A DNA stretch of 64,000 nucleotides from BD2-11 clade cluster bacterium bin43 (lineage in GTDB: Bacteria; Gemmatimonadota; Gemmatimonadetes; Longimicrobiales; Gaopeijiaceae): positions 248,001 to 312,000 of the forward strand of contig MPMR01000001.1 of the NCBI GenBank assembly GCA_002238605.1. The letters run 5' to 3'. Below, one piece after another: positions 1-8,761 of the stretch (position 1 is the stretch's first letter; every line of letters begins with the position of its first letter). The position numbers were made by a program, and so were the translations under genes. Under the pieces are notes generated by a model. The model searched no databases. It saw only the letters and a program-made list of their open reading frames with translations, and had not been told where the DNA came from.

Positions 1-1
1 G

Positions 2-1262
2 AGTTCGGGGGGCGTGCCGTCGACGGTGCGCGACGGGTTCCTGGTCCCCAATGCGTTCGACGGGATGGCGGCGTTCCCGATGGCGAACGGCAACGTGCGC
101 CTTATCCGCAATCACGAGATGACCGACCCGCCCGACTCGGCGCGGCCGATCGGCTCCCCCCCCCCTTATGCGGCCGGGGGGGGGGGGGCCACCCCGCCCC
201 CGGGGCGGGGTTCGGGCGGCCGGGAGCGGGGGCACCACTTCGCTCGAGGTGCGGATTTCGGGCGACGGAGACGGACTGAACCTCGAACTGGTGGACGAGT
301 TCCCATCGCTGGCGGGGACGCGCGTGAACTGTGCCGGCGGGCCCACGCCGTGGGGCAGCTGGCTGTCCTGCGAAGAAGTCACGGATGGGCGGCGCGACGG
401 GTTCGGCAAGCCGCATGGCTACGTCTTCGAGGTACCCGTGGATGCAACCGGCCCCGTGGATCCGGTGCCGCTCACGGCCATGGGGCGCTTCGTGCACGAA
501 GCCGTGGCGGTCGATCCGGAGACGGGCATCGTGTACGAGACCGAGGACGCGTGGTACGTCCCGCTGGTCCCCAATCGACCCGGCGCGGGGCTCTATCGCT
601 TCATCCCGCGCGAGCCGGGCGTGCTTGCCGCGGGGGGGCGGCTTCAGATGCTGGCGATCACCGGGGAGCCCGGCTACCTGACCGCACGTGAACAGACTCA
701 GGGCACGGTGCTGCCCGCCCATTGGGTCGATATCGACGACCCCGACCCCGAAGACGCCGGGCGCGATCCGCTCGCGGTCTTCAAGCAGGGACTTGCGAAG
801 GGTGGAGCCCGCTTCGCCCGTCTTGAGGGCGCCTTTTCCGGGGACGGCGGCATCTATGTGGTCTCCACCAACGGCGGCGACGCGACTGCCGGGCAGGTTT
901 TTCACTACAGGCCGGTGTCCGCAGACCGGGGCGAGCTGACGCTCGTGTTCGAGTCGCCATCGCCGGAAGTGCTGGACAGCCCGGACAACATCGTGGTCAG
1001 CCCGCGCGGGGGGCTGGTCATGTGCGAGGACGGGAGCGGCGACCAGTACGTGCGCGCGCTCGACCGGGAGGGCAGGATCGTCAACCTGGCGCGCGCGCCG
1101 CTGGGCCCGGAGGGCGAAGGGGCCGGCGAGTTCGCGGGTTCGTGCTTCACCCCGGAGGGGCGCGTGCTCTTCTTCAACCAGCAGGGAGACCGACGGGCGG
1201 GGGGCACGGTCGCCAGCGCCACCTACGCCATGTGGGGTCCCTGGGGAGACGGGCCCGTATGA
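2..1262 (+). CDS. PhoX-like (DUF839) protein, 5'-partial and frameshifted
   Basis: Beta-propeller protein of the DUF839/PhoX alkaline phosphatase family, normally exported by Tat. The gene enters from outside the window. The first frame gives VRLIRNHEMTD, a family hallmark; the second gives GGTTSLEV followed by NCAGGPTPWGSWLSCEE, also diagnostic, and runs to a TGA at 1260. The two frames differ by one base and must join between about 150 and 235, where a run of 10 C (156-165) and a run of 13 G (176-188) lie next to a GC-only palindrome (192-210). The break may be an assembly or homopolymer error or a real lesion. Its stop overlaps the next gene's ATG (ATGA), so the two are probably co-transcribed. 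The family call is firm; whether it is active as read is not. Confidence 0.8.
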
Positions 1263-2263
1263 GCGGCAAGGCGACGCGCACACCCTCCCTGAGCGGCAAG
1301 CCGGCCGTTGTCCGCCTGCCCCCGGGTCCGGGCCGGATCGCCGCCGCGGCGCTTGGCGCGTTGACCCTGCTGGCCGCGTTGGCTGGAAAGCCCGCCGAGG
1401 GGCGGGCACAGTCCGCCCAACACGGCCCGCTCGTGCTCGAGATGCCCGCCAGCACCCGCGGGCTGGCGCTGGGCGGCGCCTTCTACATGGTGGGCAACGA
1501 CAGCGACGCCCTGTTCCACAACCCGGCCCTGATCGGGGGCAACGGCGTGGTCGGCGCCGCGATGCAGCGTTTCGGGACAGCGAGCCTGCTGAGCACCGTG
1601 TCCGGCGCCGCCGATTGGTCTTCGGCCAGCGTGGCGGTGGGGGTCCGGATGCTCAGCTACGGGGCGGCGGACCGGGGTGCGGCCGTGCTGTCCCATGACG
1701 CGCAGTCGCTCTTCACCTCCGGGAGCACGGCAAGCTCGGAGGCGGCCATTTCGGTCGGTTATGCGCGGGACGTGGGGGGTGTGCGGGCCGGTATCACCGG
1801 CAAGCTGGTAGACCAGCGGCTCGGTGGCCATCACGACGCCACGGGAGCCGTCGACCTGGGAGTGACCGTCGGGGCCGGGCCCGCGCGGCTGGGCCTCGCC
1901 GTGCAGAACCTGGGACCGGGGCTCACACTGGGCGACATCGAGGTCCCGCTGCCCGTTCGCGTCACCGCTGGCGGTTCCACCCCGGCCATCCCGGTGGGAC
2001 CGCTCGATCTGGGCTGGAGCGCCGCCGTCTCCCGCGAGGCGGATGGCGGGGTCCTTCCCGGGGCGGGAATGGAGGTCGCCTACTGGCCCGTTCGCGGACG
2101 GACCTTCACGGCCCGCGTCGGCGTGCGGCGCGCCCCTGAGGGCTTCGGTCACCCGGTCACCTTTGGTGGGGCGTTCAACGGCGACCGGCTCGCCATCGAC
2201 TACGCTTGGCAGCGCTACGACGGCGGCGAGGCAGCGCACCGCTTCGGGTTGAGCTGGCGGTAG
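1259..2263 (+). CDS. PorV/PorQ-like outer-membrane beta-barrel protein
   Basis: A 334-residue exported protein. The ATG overlaps the upstream stop by 4 nt. An N-terminal hydrophobic stretch (about residues 25-45) ends in GRAQSAQ, a likely signal peptidase I site. The mature start has MPASTRGLALGGAF and a short SDALFHNPAL motif, typical of the PorV/PorQ (UPF0164-like) barrel family, in which the last motif is usually NP. The rest is alternating short beta strands with Gly-rich turns ending in an aromatic-basic C-terminus (FGLSWR), as in outer-membrane barrels. PorV proteins shuttle type 9 secretion cargo in Bacteroidota, but no other T9SS gene is present here, so the role is open. Conservation is to the fold and N-terminus only. 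Confidence 0.7.
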   Translation: MSGKATRTPSLSGKPAVVRLPPGPGRIAAAALGALTLLAALAGKPAEGRAQSAQHGPLVLEMPASTRGLALGGAFYMVGNDSDALFHNPALIGGNGVVGAAMQRFGTASLLSTVSGAADWSSASVAVGVRMLSYGAADRGAAVLSHDAQSLFTSGSTASSEAAISVGYARDVGGVRAGITGKLVDQRLGGHHDATGAVDLGVTVGAGPARLGLAVQNLGPGLTLGDIEVPLPVRVTAGGSTPAIPVGPLDLGWSAAVSREADGGVLPGAGMEVAYWPVRGRTFTARVGVRRAPEGFGHPVTFGGAFNGDRLAIDYAWQRYDGGEAAHRFGLSWR

Positions 2264-2348
2264 GCCGAAGGAGCGGGCAGGTCGGACGGGTGGAAGCGCG
2301 GGATTCTACAATGCTGTCCACCGCCTCCGTGGGACGGCGGCCCCGACC

Positions 2349-2366
2349 GCCTCCGCTTACGGAGGC
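2349..2366. terminator. hairpin between convergent genes
   Basis: Perfect 7-bp stem GCCTCCG / CGGAGGC with a CTTA loop, between the stop of the barrel gene and the stop of the convergent lipoprotein gene. There is no clear T-run on either side, so it is a weak terminator candidate. Confidence 0.35.
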
Positions 2367-2378
2367 TCCAGCAGGGCC

Positions 2379-4328
2379 TCAGGGCACCCGCACCGCCGTG
2401 TAGGCCGGGTCCATGCGCGCGAATCCCACGTCGTCCAGCACCACCTCGCCCGCGACCGCCCGGTCGAAGACCAGCCCCACTTCCCTGAGGTCGGCCAGGC
2501 GAAGCCCCGGAGCCGCCTCCACGAAGTCCGCCAGCGGAATCGAGTAGCTCTGCAGCAGCAGCTCGAAGAGATTGGCGAAGCGATCCTCCTCCAGGTCGCG
2601 CCGCCGCAGGACCCGCATCTCGAGAGGCTTGCGCACCGGCCCGTAGCGGCTGAGCGGCAGGGAGGCGACGGTCCCGCTCCCATCTCGCGCGACGATGCTC
2701 GCGTCGATCGGTTCGTCCTCCGTCTCCTCGTCCTCGTCGGCTGTTTCGCGGCCTTCCTCCCTGTCACCGGAGTCGCCCGCATCGTCGGCTGCCTCGTCCC
2801 CCGCGCTGCGCGGCCCCGGCTCGCCCCGGGTGACCGCCAGCGACAACTCGAGCGAGGCGTCGGGCCCGAGCTCCCACTCGGAGGCGAGCGTCCCGGGCAG
2901 CTCGATGATGTAGGCCGCGGGCGGCCCCAGCGTGTCCGCCCCCGCGATGCGGTTGTTCCAGCCCAGCCACACGGCCTGGTTGTCCTGGGATGCCGAGGTT
3001 TCCGGCCGGTTGCTCGACCGCAACCCGATGCGGGCCTCGCGCCAGGTCGACAGGCTGTCGCCGCGCATGCGAACCCCGGGATGGGTTCCCGAGGTTACGT
3101 CGATGTCTTCCTCGAAATCGGCCAGCGTGCGGAAGCTCTCGGTCTGGAAGCGGGTCACGTACATGGTCTTGGGCAGCCACCCGCCGATCACCCGGTGATC
3201 CCGGAACATCGGCAGATAACGGCTGTCGTCCCGCAGCGAGGTCTCCAGGAAGGCCGAGATGTAGATCTCCGCGAAGCGCCGCTGGTCCTCACCGGGCATG
3301 AGCGCGCGCAGGTCCAGGATGCGCCCGCTGCGGGGGCCGTTGTCATGTGCCCCCCACACCGTGTTCCACTGTCCGTGGTTGGCGCGGTAGACCCAGATCG
3401 CGGTCTTGAGGCGCGGCCGGCCGTCGGTGAACTTCACGCGCTTGTACAGGCGCAGGCCGTGAAAGCTGGTCACGTCGCCGTCGTGCGATCCGTGGAAGAC
3501 CATGTAGTTGACGTTTTCCACCGGCACGAAACGGCTGGTGGGCAGGTATTGCCCGTCCACCGGTGCGATGGCGATGATCGCGCGGATGTCGTAGTCGAAG
3601 TCGAACTCGAGGGACGCGTCGTCGGGATAGCGGTCCAGGCGGTTGAAGGCCGCGGCGTGGCCCACCGCCTCGCCGCCCCGCGAATGCCCGATGAGGGCGA
3701 TGCGCTCCATGTCGACGCGCCCGTGGAAGAGGTTGTCCTCGTCTTCGTTGAATCCCTTCCAGACTCCGACGTGCTGCAGCAGGAACCAGCCCCGGGCGTC
3801 GTTCTCGCCCCGGATGCCGCCGTTGATGAAGTTCATGTCCACCGACGCCAGGATGTATCCGCGGCTTGCCAGCAGCTCTCCCAGGTAGTCGTAGCCGGGG
3901 TCCGAGAAGTCCCGCATGTTGTGGTTGCCGTGCACCACCAGCACCAGCGGGAAGGGCCCGTCGCCGACCGGATACCAGACGCGCGCGTTGAGCGGGAAGC
4001 GATCCGGCTCGAAGCCCCAGTAGCTGTTGCGGCTCTCCGCGGACGAACCGAGGTCGACCAGCTTCGAGGCATCCACCGGCTCGGTCAGGTAGGTGACCGA
4101 GTCCCGGTACTCGGCCCGGTTCCTGTCGGTGCCGTTGCCGTAGTAGAGGGTGCGCACCTCATGAGGGCCGCGCCGACCGGGATCGGGCGCCTCCAGAAGC
4201 TGGCGCGAAAGAACCTCGTCCGCGTCGCTGGGGGCGAGCTCCAGCGGCCCGCGGCAGCTCGCGGTGAGAAAAAGTGCCAGGATCCCGACCCATCTCGGGG
4301 ACGTGCGAACGTAGCCGGATGGTTGCAA
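2379..4328 (-). CDS. secreted alpha/beta-hydrolase-fold lipoprotein
   Basis: A 649-residue predicted lipoprotein with an alpha/beta-hydrolase core. The chosen start is TTG at 4328: it has a strong AGGAGGGG Shine-Dalgarno just upstream and gives a short signal ending in the lipobox LTASC. The frame stays open further upstream, but nothing there looks like a start region. The core shows LVLVVHGNHNM (oxyanion region) and the nucleophile elbow GHSRGGE, as in cutinase/PAF-acetylhydrolase-like enzymes; a catalytic His is likely in the FHGSHDGD or NHGQW segments. The C-terminal part is beta-rich with an acidic low-complexity insert (Glu/Asp/Ala) near 2700-2800. It is convergent with the barrel gene. 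The substrate cannot be deduced. Confidence 0.72.
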   Translation of the reverse strand: MQPSGYVRTSPRWVGILALFLTASCRGPLELAPSDADEVLSRQLLEAPDPGRRGPHEVRTLYYGNGTDRNRAEYRDSVTYLTEPVDASKLVDLGSSAESRNSYWGFEPDRFPLNARVWYPVGDGPFPLVLVVHGNHNMRDFSDPGYDYLGELLASRGYILASVDMNFINGGIRGENDARGWFLLQHVGVWKGFNEDEDNLFHGRVDMERIALIGHSRGGEAVGHAAAFNRLDRYPDDASLEFDFDYDIRAIIAIAPVDGQYLPTSRFVPVENVNYMVFHGSHDGDVTSFHGLRLYKRVKFTDGRPRLKTAIWVYRANHGQWNTVWGAHDNGPRSGRILDLRALMPGEDQRRFAEIYISAFLETSLRDDSRYLPMFRDHRVIGGWLPKTMYVTRFQTESFRTLADFEEDIDVTSGTHPGVRMRGDSLSTWREARIGLRSSNRPETSASQDNQAVWLGWNNRIAGADTLGPPAAYIIELPGTLASEWELGPDASLELSLAVTRGEPGPRSAGDEAADDAGDSGDREEGRETADEDEETEDEPIDASIVARDGSGTVASLPLSRYGPVRKPLEMRVLRRRDLEEDRFANLFELLLQSYSIPLADFVEAAPGLRLADLREVGLVFDRAVAGEVVLDDVGFARMDPAYTAVRVP

Positions 4329-4405
4329 GACCCCCCTCCTGCACGCAGAATGCGCTAACGGTAGCGCGATGCTCAACGGTAGCCCGGACGAAGGCCGGGA
4401 GCAGC

Positions 4406-4435
4406 ATTCTAGGTGTCCCCGGCCACCTCGATCAA
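4406..4435 (-). promoter_or_regulatory. sigma70-like promoter for the lipoprotein hydrolase
   Basis: On the minus strand, TTGATC (4435-4430), an 18-bp spacer and TAGAAT (4411-4406). It would start transcription about 70 nt upstream of the TTG start at 4328. Found by eye only. Confidence 0.4.
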
Positions 4436-4516
4436 GCGGCCCGCCGAAGCGGAGCGCATTCAGGAACCTTTCGCCGGATGAAGCGATAGGAGCCTTCCGC
4501 GCTTGCGCCGCCGAAA

Positions 4517-5434
4517 GTGTATCGGCAGCTCTCAAACCTGGGGTGTCACGTGAGTCGGGAGCGACGCTTGCAGCAGATGGGGGGTGGGTGGAGACGGGGG
4601 ATCGGCGGCGGCGCGCTCGCCGTGGCGGGCATTTCGGCTGCCGCGTTCCTCGCCGGCGGACCTTCCGTGCGATCCGCCGGAGGCGAGATCCCGATCCCGG
4701 CCGGCCATCCGTCCGACGCGACCGCCGGAGAGGCCGAGGTCACCGGGGCCGCACAGCAGGCACGCCCCCTGCCCATGCACGAGTTCTACTTCACCCGCGT
4801 GGCGTACAGCGGAGGGGGCTTCCGGCGCTGGCGACAGTCCTGGGCGACAGATTATCCCAAGTCGGACCGCCAGTTCCTGATCGTCGCGGAGCGCCTCACC
4901 GGGCTGGACATGTTCATGGAGGAACATCCCCGGGTCCTGACCGACGAGCACCTCAACCGCTTCCCCTTCCTCTACGCCCTGGAGGTCGGCGGCATGTCGA
5001 TGACTCCGGAGGAAGCCACCGCGCTGAGGGAATTCCTCCTGCGGGGCGGCTTCCTGGTGGTGGACGACTTCTGGGGCACGCGCGAGTGGGAGATCTTCGA
5101 GTACGAGATGCAGAAGGTCCTCCCCGAATACCCGATCGTCGACGTTCCGCTCGAGCACGAGATCTTCCACACCTTCTACGACATCGACGAGATCGTCCAG
5201 GTACCGAACGTCAACAACGGCAGGAGGGGGGGAGCCACCTGGGAGCGGGACGGCTATGAGCCCTTCGTGAAGGGCATCTTCGACGAAGAGGGGCGGCTGA
5301 TGGTGATCATCAACTGGAACACCGATCTGGGCGATGCCTGGGAGTGGGCGGAAGACCCCTACTATCCGCTCAGGTATTCCACCTACGCCATCCAGATGGG
5401 CGTCAACTTCATCGTCTACGCCATGAGCCACTGA
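4517..5434 (+). CDS. DUF4159 domain protein (first copy)
   Basis: A 305-residue protein with one N-terminal hydrophobic segment (GGGALAVAGISAAAFLAGG) and a DUF4159 domain over roughly residues 85-305. Landmarks are FTRVAYSGGGF, a central RGGFLVVDDFWG segment (the flavodoxin- or glutamine-amidotransferase-like strand typical of the family) and a C-terminus ending in NFIVYAMSH. It shares layout and many residues with the second DUF4159 gene at 11415, so the two are paralogues. The GTG at 4517 is the longest start; GTG 4550 and ATG 4577 are alternatives and none has a strong Shine-Dalgarno. It opens a nine-gene same-strand cluster. DUF4159 genes commonly accompany MoxR/DUF58/VWA genes; the biochemical role is unknown. 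Confidence 0.8.
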   Translation: MYRQLSNLGCHVSRERRLQQMGGGWRRGIGGGALAVAGISAAAFLAGGPSVRSAGGEIPIPAGHPSDATAGEAEVTGAAQQARPLPMHEFYFTRVAYSGGGFRRWRQSWATDYPKSDRQFLIVAERLTGLDMFMEEHPRVLTDEHLNRFPFLYALEVGGMSMTPEEATALREFLLRGGFLVVDDFWGTREWEIFEYEMQKVLPEYPIVDVPLEHEIFHTFYDIDEIVQVPNVNNGRRGGATWERDGYEPFVKGIFDEEGRLMVIINWNTDLGDAWEWAEDPYYPLRYSTYAIQMGVNFIVYAMSH

Positions 5435-5447
5435 CCGGGCCCCGGAC

Positions 5448-7733
5448 GTGCTTACCAGCCTCTTCGAGTTCCTCTTCAAGTATCGCCCGGTCGTCTTCCA
5501 GGAGGGCGACTTCTCGCTGGGCGTGGCGGGCGCGGTCGCGACCGGAGCCGTCGTGGCGAGCCTGGTCGCCGTCCTTGCGCTCCTGACCTACCTGGGTGTG
5601 CGCGGCAAGACCCGGCCGCTGGACCGGCTGGTCCTGGGCGGGCTCCGGTTCGCGGGGCTGGCGGTGCTCGTCTTCTGCCTCCTGCGCCCGGCCCTGGTGG
5701 TCTCGACGGTGGTGCCGCAGCAGAACTTCGTGGGCGTGCTCCTGGACGACTCCCGCAGCATGGAGATCCAGGACTACGACGACCGCTCCCGCGGCGCCTT
5801 CCTTCAGGAGACCTTCGGTACGCCGGATTCCCCGGTTCTTTCCGCCTTGTCCGACCGCTTCGCGGTGCGCTACTTCCGCTTCTCCTCGCGCACGGAACGC
5901 ATCGAGGACTTCTCCGAGATGAGCTTCATGGGGAGCCGAACGCGCCTCGGCCCGGCGCTCGAGCGGGCGCGCTCCGAACTGGCCTCGGTGCCGCTCTCGG
6001 GCCTGGTCCTGGTCACGGACGGAGCCGACAACTCGGGCGAGGAACTGACCGAGGCCCTGATGCCGCTGCAGGCGCAGGGGATTCCGGTGTACACGGTGGG
6101 CGTGGGCGAAGAGAACTTCCAGCGGGACATCCAGGTCAGCCGCGCCGACCCGCCGAGGACGGTGCTCGCGGGATCCTCGCTGGTGGTCGACGTGGTCGTC
6201 ACGCATACGGGCTACGAGGGCGAGACCGTCTCCCTGTTCGTCGAGGACGAGGGACAGATCGTCAGCACCGAGGAAGTCGAGCTGCCGGACGACGGGCAGC
6301 CGGTCACGGTTCCGGTTCGGTTCACAGCATCCACGCCGGGCGCACGCGCGTACACCTTCCGCGTTCCCGTGGCGGTGGACGAGCAGGTCACGCAGAACAA
6401 CAGCCAGACCGCGCTGGTGAGCGTCGAGGACCGGAGCGAGAAGATCCTCTACTTCGAGGGGGAACCGCGCTACGAAGTGGGGTTCCTGGGGCGGGCCGTG
6501 GCGGACGACGACAACCTGCAGCTGGTCGTGCTGCAGCGCACCGCCGAGAACAAGTTCCTGCGCCTGAACGTCGACGACGGGGAAGAGCTGCAGGGGGGGT
6601 TCCCGGATACCCGGGCGGAGCTGTACGCCTACCGCAGCCTGGTCCTGGGGACGGTGGAGGCAAGCTTCTTCACCGGCGATCAGCTGCAGATGATCGCCGA
6701 CTTCGTGGACAAGCGCGGCGGCAGCCTGCTCGCACTCGGCGGGCGAAACTCCTTCGCCCGCGGCGGTTACGCGGGCACACCGGTGGCGGACGTGCTGCCG
6801 GTGGTGTTCTCCGACGCGGACGCGCGTCCCGACGGCTATTTCGCCCGCATCCGCGTCGAGCCCACCCAGGCCGGGCTCGGCGTTCCCGCGCTTCAGCTGG
6901 CCGGCACCGAGGAGGAATCCGGTGCCCGCTGGTCGGAGTTGCCCCTCCTCCTGACCTACAATCCGCTGCACCGGGTGAAGCCGGGAGCCACGACGCTGCT
7001 CCAGGGAATCGCGGAGGATCTGCCGGAGGAGCATGTCGCGCTCGCCTTCCAGCGCTACGGCGCGGGCAAGAGCCTGAGCTTGGCCGTGCAGGACACCTGG
7101 ATCTGGCAGATGCAGCTCCCGCTCGAGGACGACACCCACGAGACCTTCTGGCGGCAGATGCTGCGCTGGCTGGTGGACGGAGTGCCCGACCAGGTGACGG
7201 CGCAGGTGCCCCGGGACCGGGCGGAGCCGGGCGAGAGCGTGGTCCTCACGGCGACCGTGAACGACTCCAGCTATCTCGGAATGAGCAACAGCGTCGTGGA
7301 GGCGACGGTGACCACCCCGCTGGGCGAGGAGGTGGAGCTGGGGATGGACTGGGCCGTGGACAGCAACGCCGGGGAGTACGAGACCGACTTCACCCCTTCG
7401 GAGGAGGGACTGCACACGCTGACCGTGCGCGCCTACGCCGGAGACGACCTGATCGGCGTGGACGAGGCGTACTTTCAGGTGGCGCCCCAGCGGAGCGAAT
7501 ACTTCGACGCGGGGGCGCGCACGCCGCTGCTCGAGCGCATCGCCGACGAGACCGGCGGAATCTCCTACACGCCGGAAACGGTCGGCGCGCTCCCCGAGGA
7601 CATTCGCGTGACCGGCGCAGGCGTCACCCTGGTGGAAGAGATGGACCTGTGGGACATGCCGATCCTGCTGCTCCTTCTGCTCGTGCTGATCCTGGGCGAG
7701 TGGGGCTATCGCCGATTGCGGGGGCTGGTGTGA
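5448..7733 (+). CDS. VWA-domain membrane protein with glutamine-amidotransferase-like core
   Basis: A 761-residue membrane protein. Two hydrophobic helices lie at about 28-50 and 62-80, then a von Willebrand A domain with a MIDAS-like DDSRSM (100-105), and SGLVLVTDGADNSGE further on. The middle has SRADPPRTVLAGSS and a class-I glutamine-amidotransferase-like domain (YRSLVLGTVEASFF, then the RGGSLLALGG turn). The last 25 residues are a transmembrane helix. This is the Bat/CoxE-type surface VWA architecture widespread in Gemmatimonadota and Planctomycetota. It begins 13 nt after the DUF4159 stop and overlaps the next gene by 4 nt (GTGA), so it is part of the operon. Binding partners are unknown; MoxR ATPases typically act on VWA proteins. 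Confidence 0.8.
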   Translation: MLTSLFEFLFKYRPVVFQEGDFSLGVAGAVATGAVVASLVAVLALLTYLGVRGKTRPLDRLVLGGLRFAGLAVLVFCLLRPALVVSTVVPQQNFVGVLLDDSRSMEIQDYDDRSRGAFLQETFGTPDSPVLSALSDRFAVRYFRFSSRTERIEDFSEMSFMGSRTRLGPALERARSELASVPLSGLVLVTDGADNSGEELTEALMPLQAQGIPVYTVGVGEENFQRDIQVSRADPPRTVLAGSSLVVDVVVTHTGYEGETVSLFVEDEGQIVSTEEVELPDDGQPVTVPVRFTASTPGARAYTFRVPVAVDEQVTQNNSQTALVSVEDRSEKILYFEGEPRYEVGFLGRAVADDDNLQLVVLQRTAENKFLRLNVDDGEELQGGFPDTRAELYAYRSLVLGTVEASFFTGDQLQMIADFVDKRGGSLLALGGRNSFARGGYAGTPVADVLPVVFSDADARPDGYFARIRVEPTQAGLGVPALQLAGTEEESGARWSELPLLLTYNPLHRVKPGATTLLQGIAEDLPEEHVALAFQRYGAGKSLSLAVQDTWIWQMQLPLEDDTHETFWRQMLRWLVDGVPDQVTAQVPRDRAEPGESVVLTATVNDSSYLGMSNSVVEATVTTPLGEEVELGMDWAVDSNAGEYETDFTPSEEGLHTLTVRAYAGDDLIGVDEAYFQVAPQRSEYFDAGARTPLLERIADETGGISYTPETVGALPEDIRVTGAGVTLVEEMDLWDMPILLLLLLVLILGEWGYRRLRGLV

Positions 7734-8761
7734 AGGACGTGCGCCGGCGGGCGGGACGGGCGTGGGTCGCCGCCGCCATGGGGCTGCTGGCGGCGAGTTC
7801 GGCCGTGGAGACGAGCGCCCAGCAGACGCATCTCGTGGTCGTCGGCGGGGCGAGCGGCACGGCGGAGTTCCGTGAGCGATTCCACGAGTGGGGGCTCACG
7901 GTGGTGCGGGCGGCGGTCGACAGGCACGGCCTCGATCCCGCGGACGTGGTCTGGCTGGCCGAGCGGCCCGAGATGGATCCGCTGATCGACGGGCCGTCCC
8001 GGCGAGAGAACATCGAGGCCGTTCTCGGGGAGTTGAGCGAGCGGGCAGGCCCGGACGACGCCGTCATGATCGTGCTGATCGGACACGGCACCTCCAGCGG
8101 GAACGAGTCGCGCTTCAACGTGCCCGGGAGGGACTTGAGCGCCACCGACTTCGCCTTCCTGGTGGAGCGGTTCGGGACCCGCACCGTGGTGTTCGTCAAC
8201 ACGGCCAGCGCGTCGGGCGCCTTCATAGCGGAGATATCCGGTCCGAACCGGACGGTGATCACGGCGACCCGCTCTCCCCGGGAAGGCAACGCCACCCGCT
8301 TCGGCGGGTTCTTCGCCGATGCCTTCGCGGGCGAGGTGGCCGATACCGACAAGGACGAGCGGGTGTCGGTGCTGGAGGCCTTCGCCTACGCCCGCAGGGA
8401 GGTCGAGCGCAGCTTCGAGGAAGAGGGCCTGCTCGCCACCGAGCACGCCTTGCTCGACGACAACGGGGACGGTGAAGGCAGCGACTTCGAGGGAGAAGAC
8501 GATCTGGACGGCGCGCTGGCGCGCACCGTCTTCCTCTCCCGGGGAGGAGGGCGGGTGACGGACGCGGAGATCGCGGCTGATCCGGAGCTTGCGGCGCTCT
8601 ACCGGCAGCGTCAGGAGCTCGAGGAGCAGATCGCCGCGCTCACCGCGCTGAAGGACACCATGGATGCGGAGCAGTACGAGGCGGAGCTGGAGGGACTGCT
8701 GGTGGAGTTGACGCTGACCACGCGGGCGATCCGGGAGAGGGAAGGGGGAGGCGGACCGTGA
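7730..8761 (+). CDS. caspase/legumain-fold protein lacking the catalytic Cys
   Basis: A 343-residue exported protein. The GTG at 7730 overlaps the previous stop by 4 nt and begins a signal peptide cleaved after TSAQ. The body resembles a C13/C14-like caspase fold: LVVVGGASG strand, VLIGHGT (His at 119), then VFVNTASASGAF where active members have a D/E-A-C-x-S-G motif. Here the position of the cysteine nucleophile is Ser160, so classical cysteine protease activity is not expected. A DNGDG loop (acidic, Ca-binding-like) follows an EHALLDD motif; a C-terminal helix (about 285-340) is probably coiled coil. The position between a VWA protein and a TPR-peptidase suggests a scaffold or pseudo-enzyme role, which is inference. 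Confidence 0.68.
   Translation: MKDVRRRAGRAWVAAAMGLLAASSAVETSAQQTHLVVVGGASGTAEFRERFHEWGLTVVRAAVDRHGLDPADVVWLAERPEMDPLIDGPSRRENIEAVLGELSERAGPDDAVMIVLIGHGTSSGNESRFNVPGRDLSATDFAFLVERFGTRTVVFVNTASASGAFIAEISGPNRTVITATRSPREGNATRFGGFFADAFAGEVADTDKDERVSVLEAFAYARREVERSFEEEGLLATEHALLDDNGDGEGSDFEGEDDLDGALARTVFLSRGGGRVTDAEIAADPELAALYRQRQELEEQIAALTALKDTMDAEQYEAELEGLLVELTLTTRAIREREGGGGP

Noticed and set aside
2303-2313. GATTCTACAATG, the same 12-mer as at the divergent promoter near 26630
   Set aside because: No gene is placed to use it on either strand and no -35 box is at the right distance.
5409-7415. Long minus-strand open frame opposite the VWA gene
   Set aside because: High GC makes long antisense frames common; its protein is Arg/His/Val-rich without domain motifs, whereas the plus frame has VWA motifs and a conserved setting.
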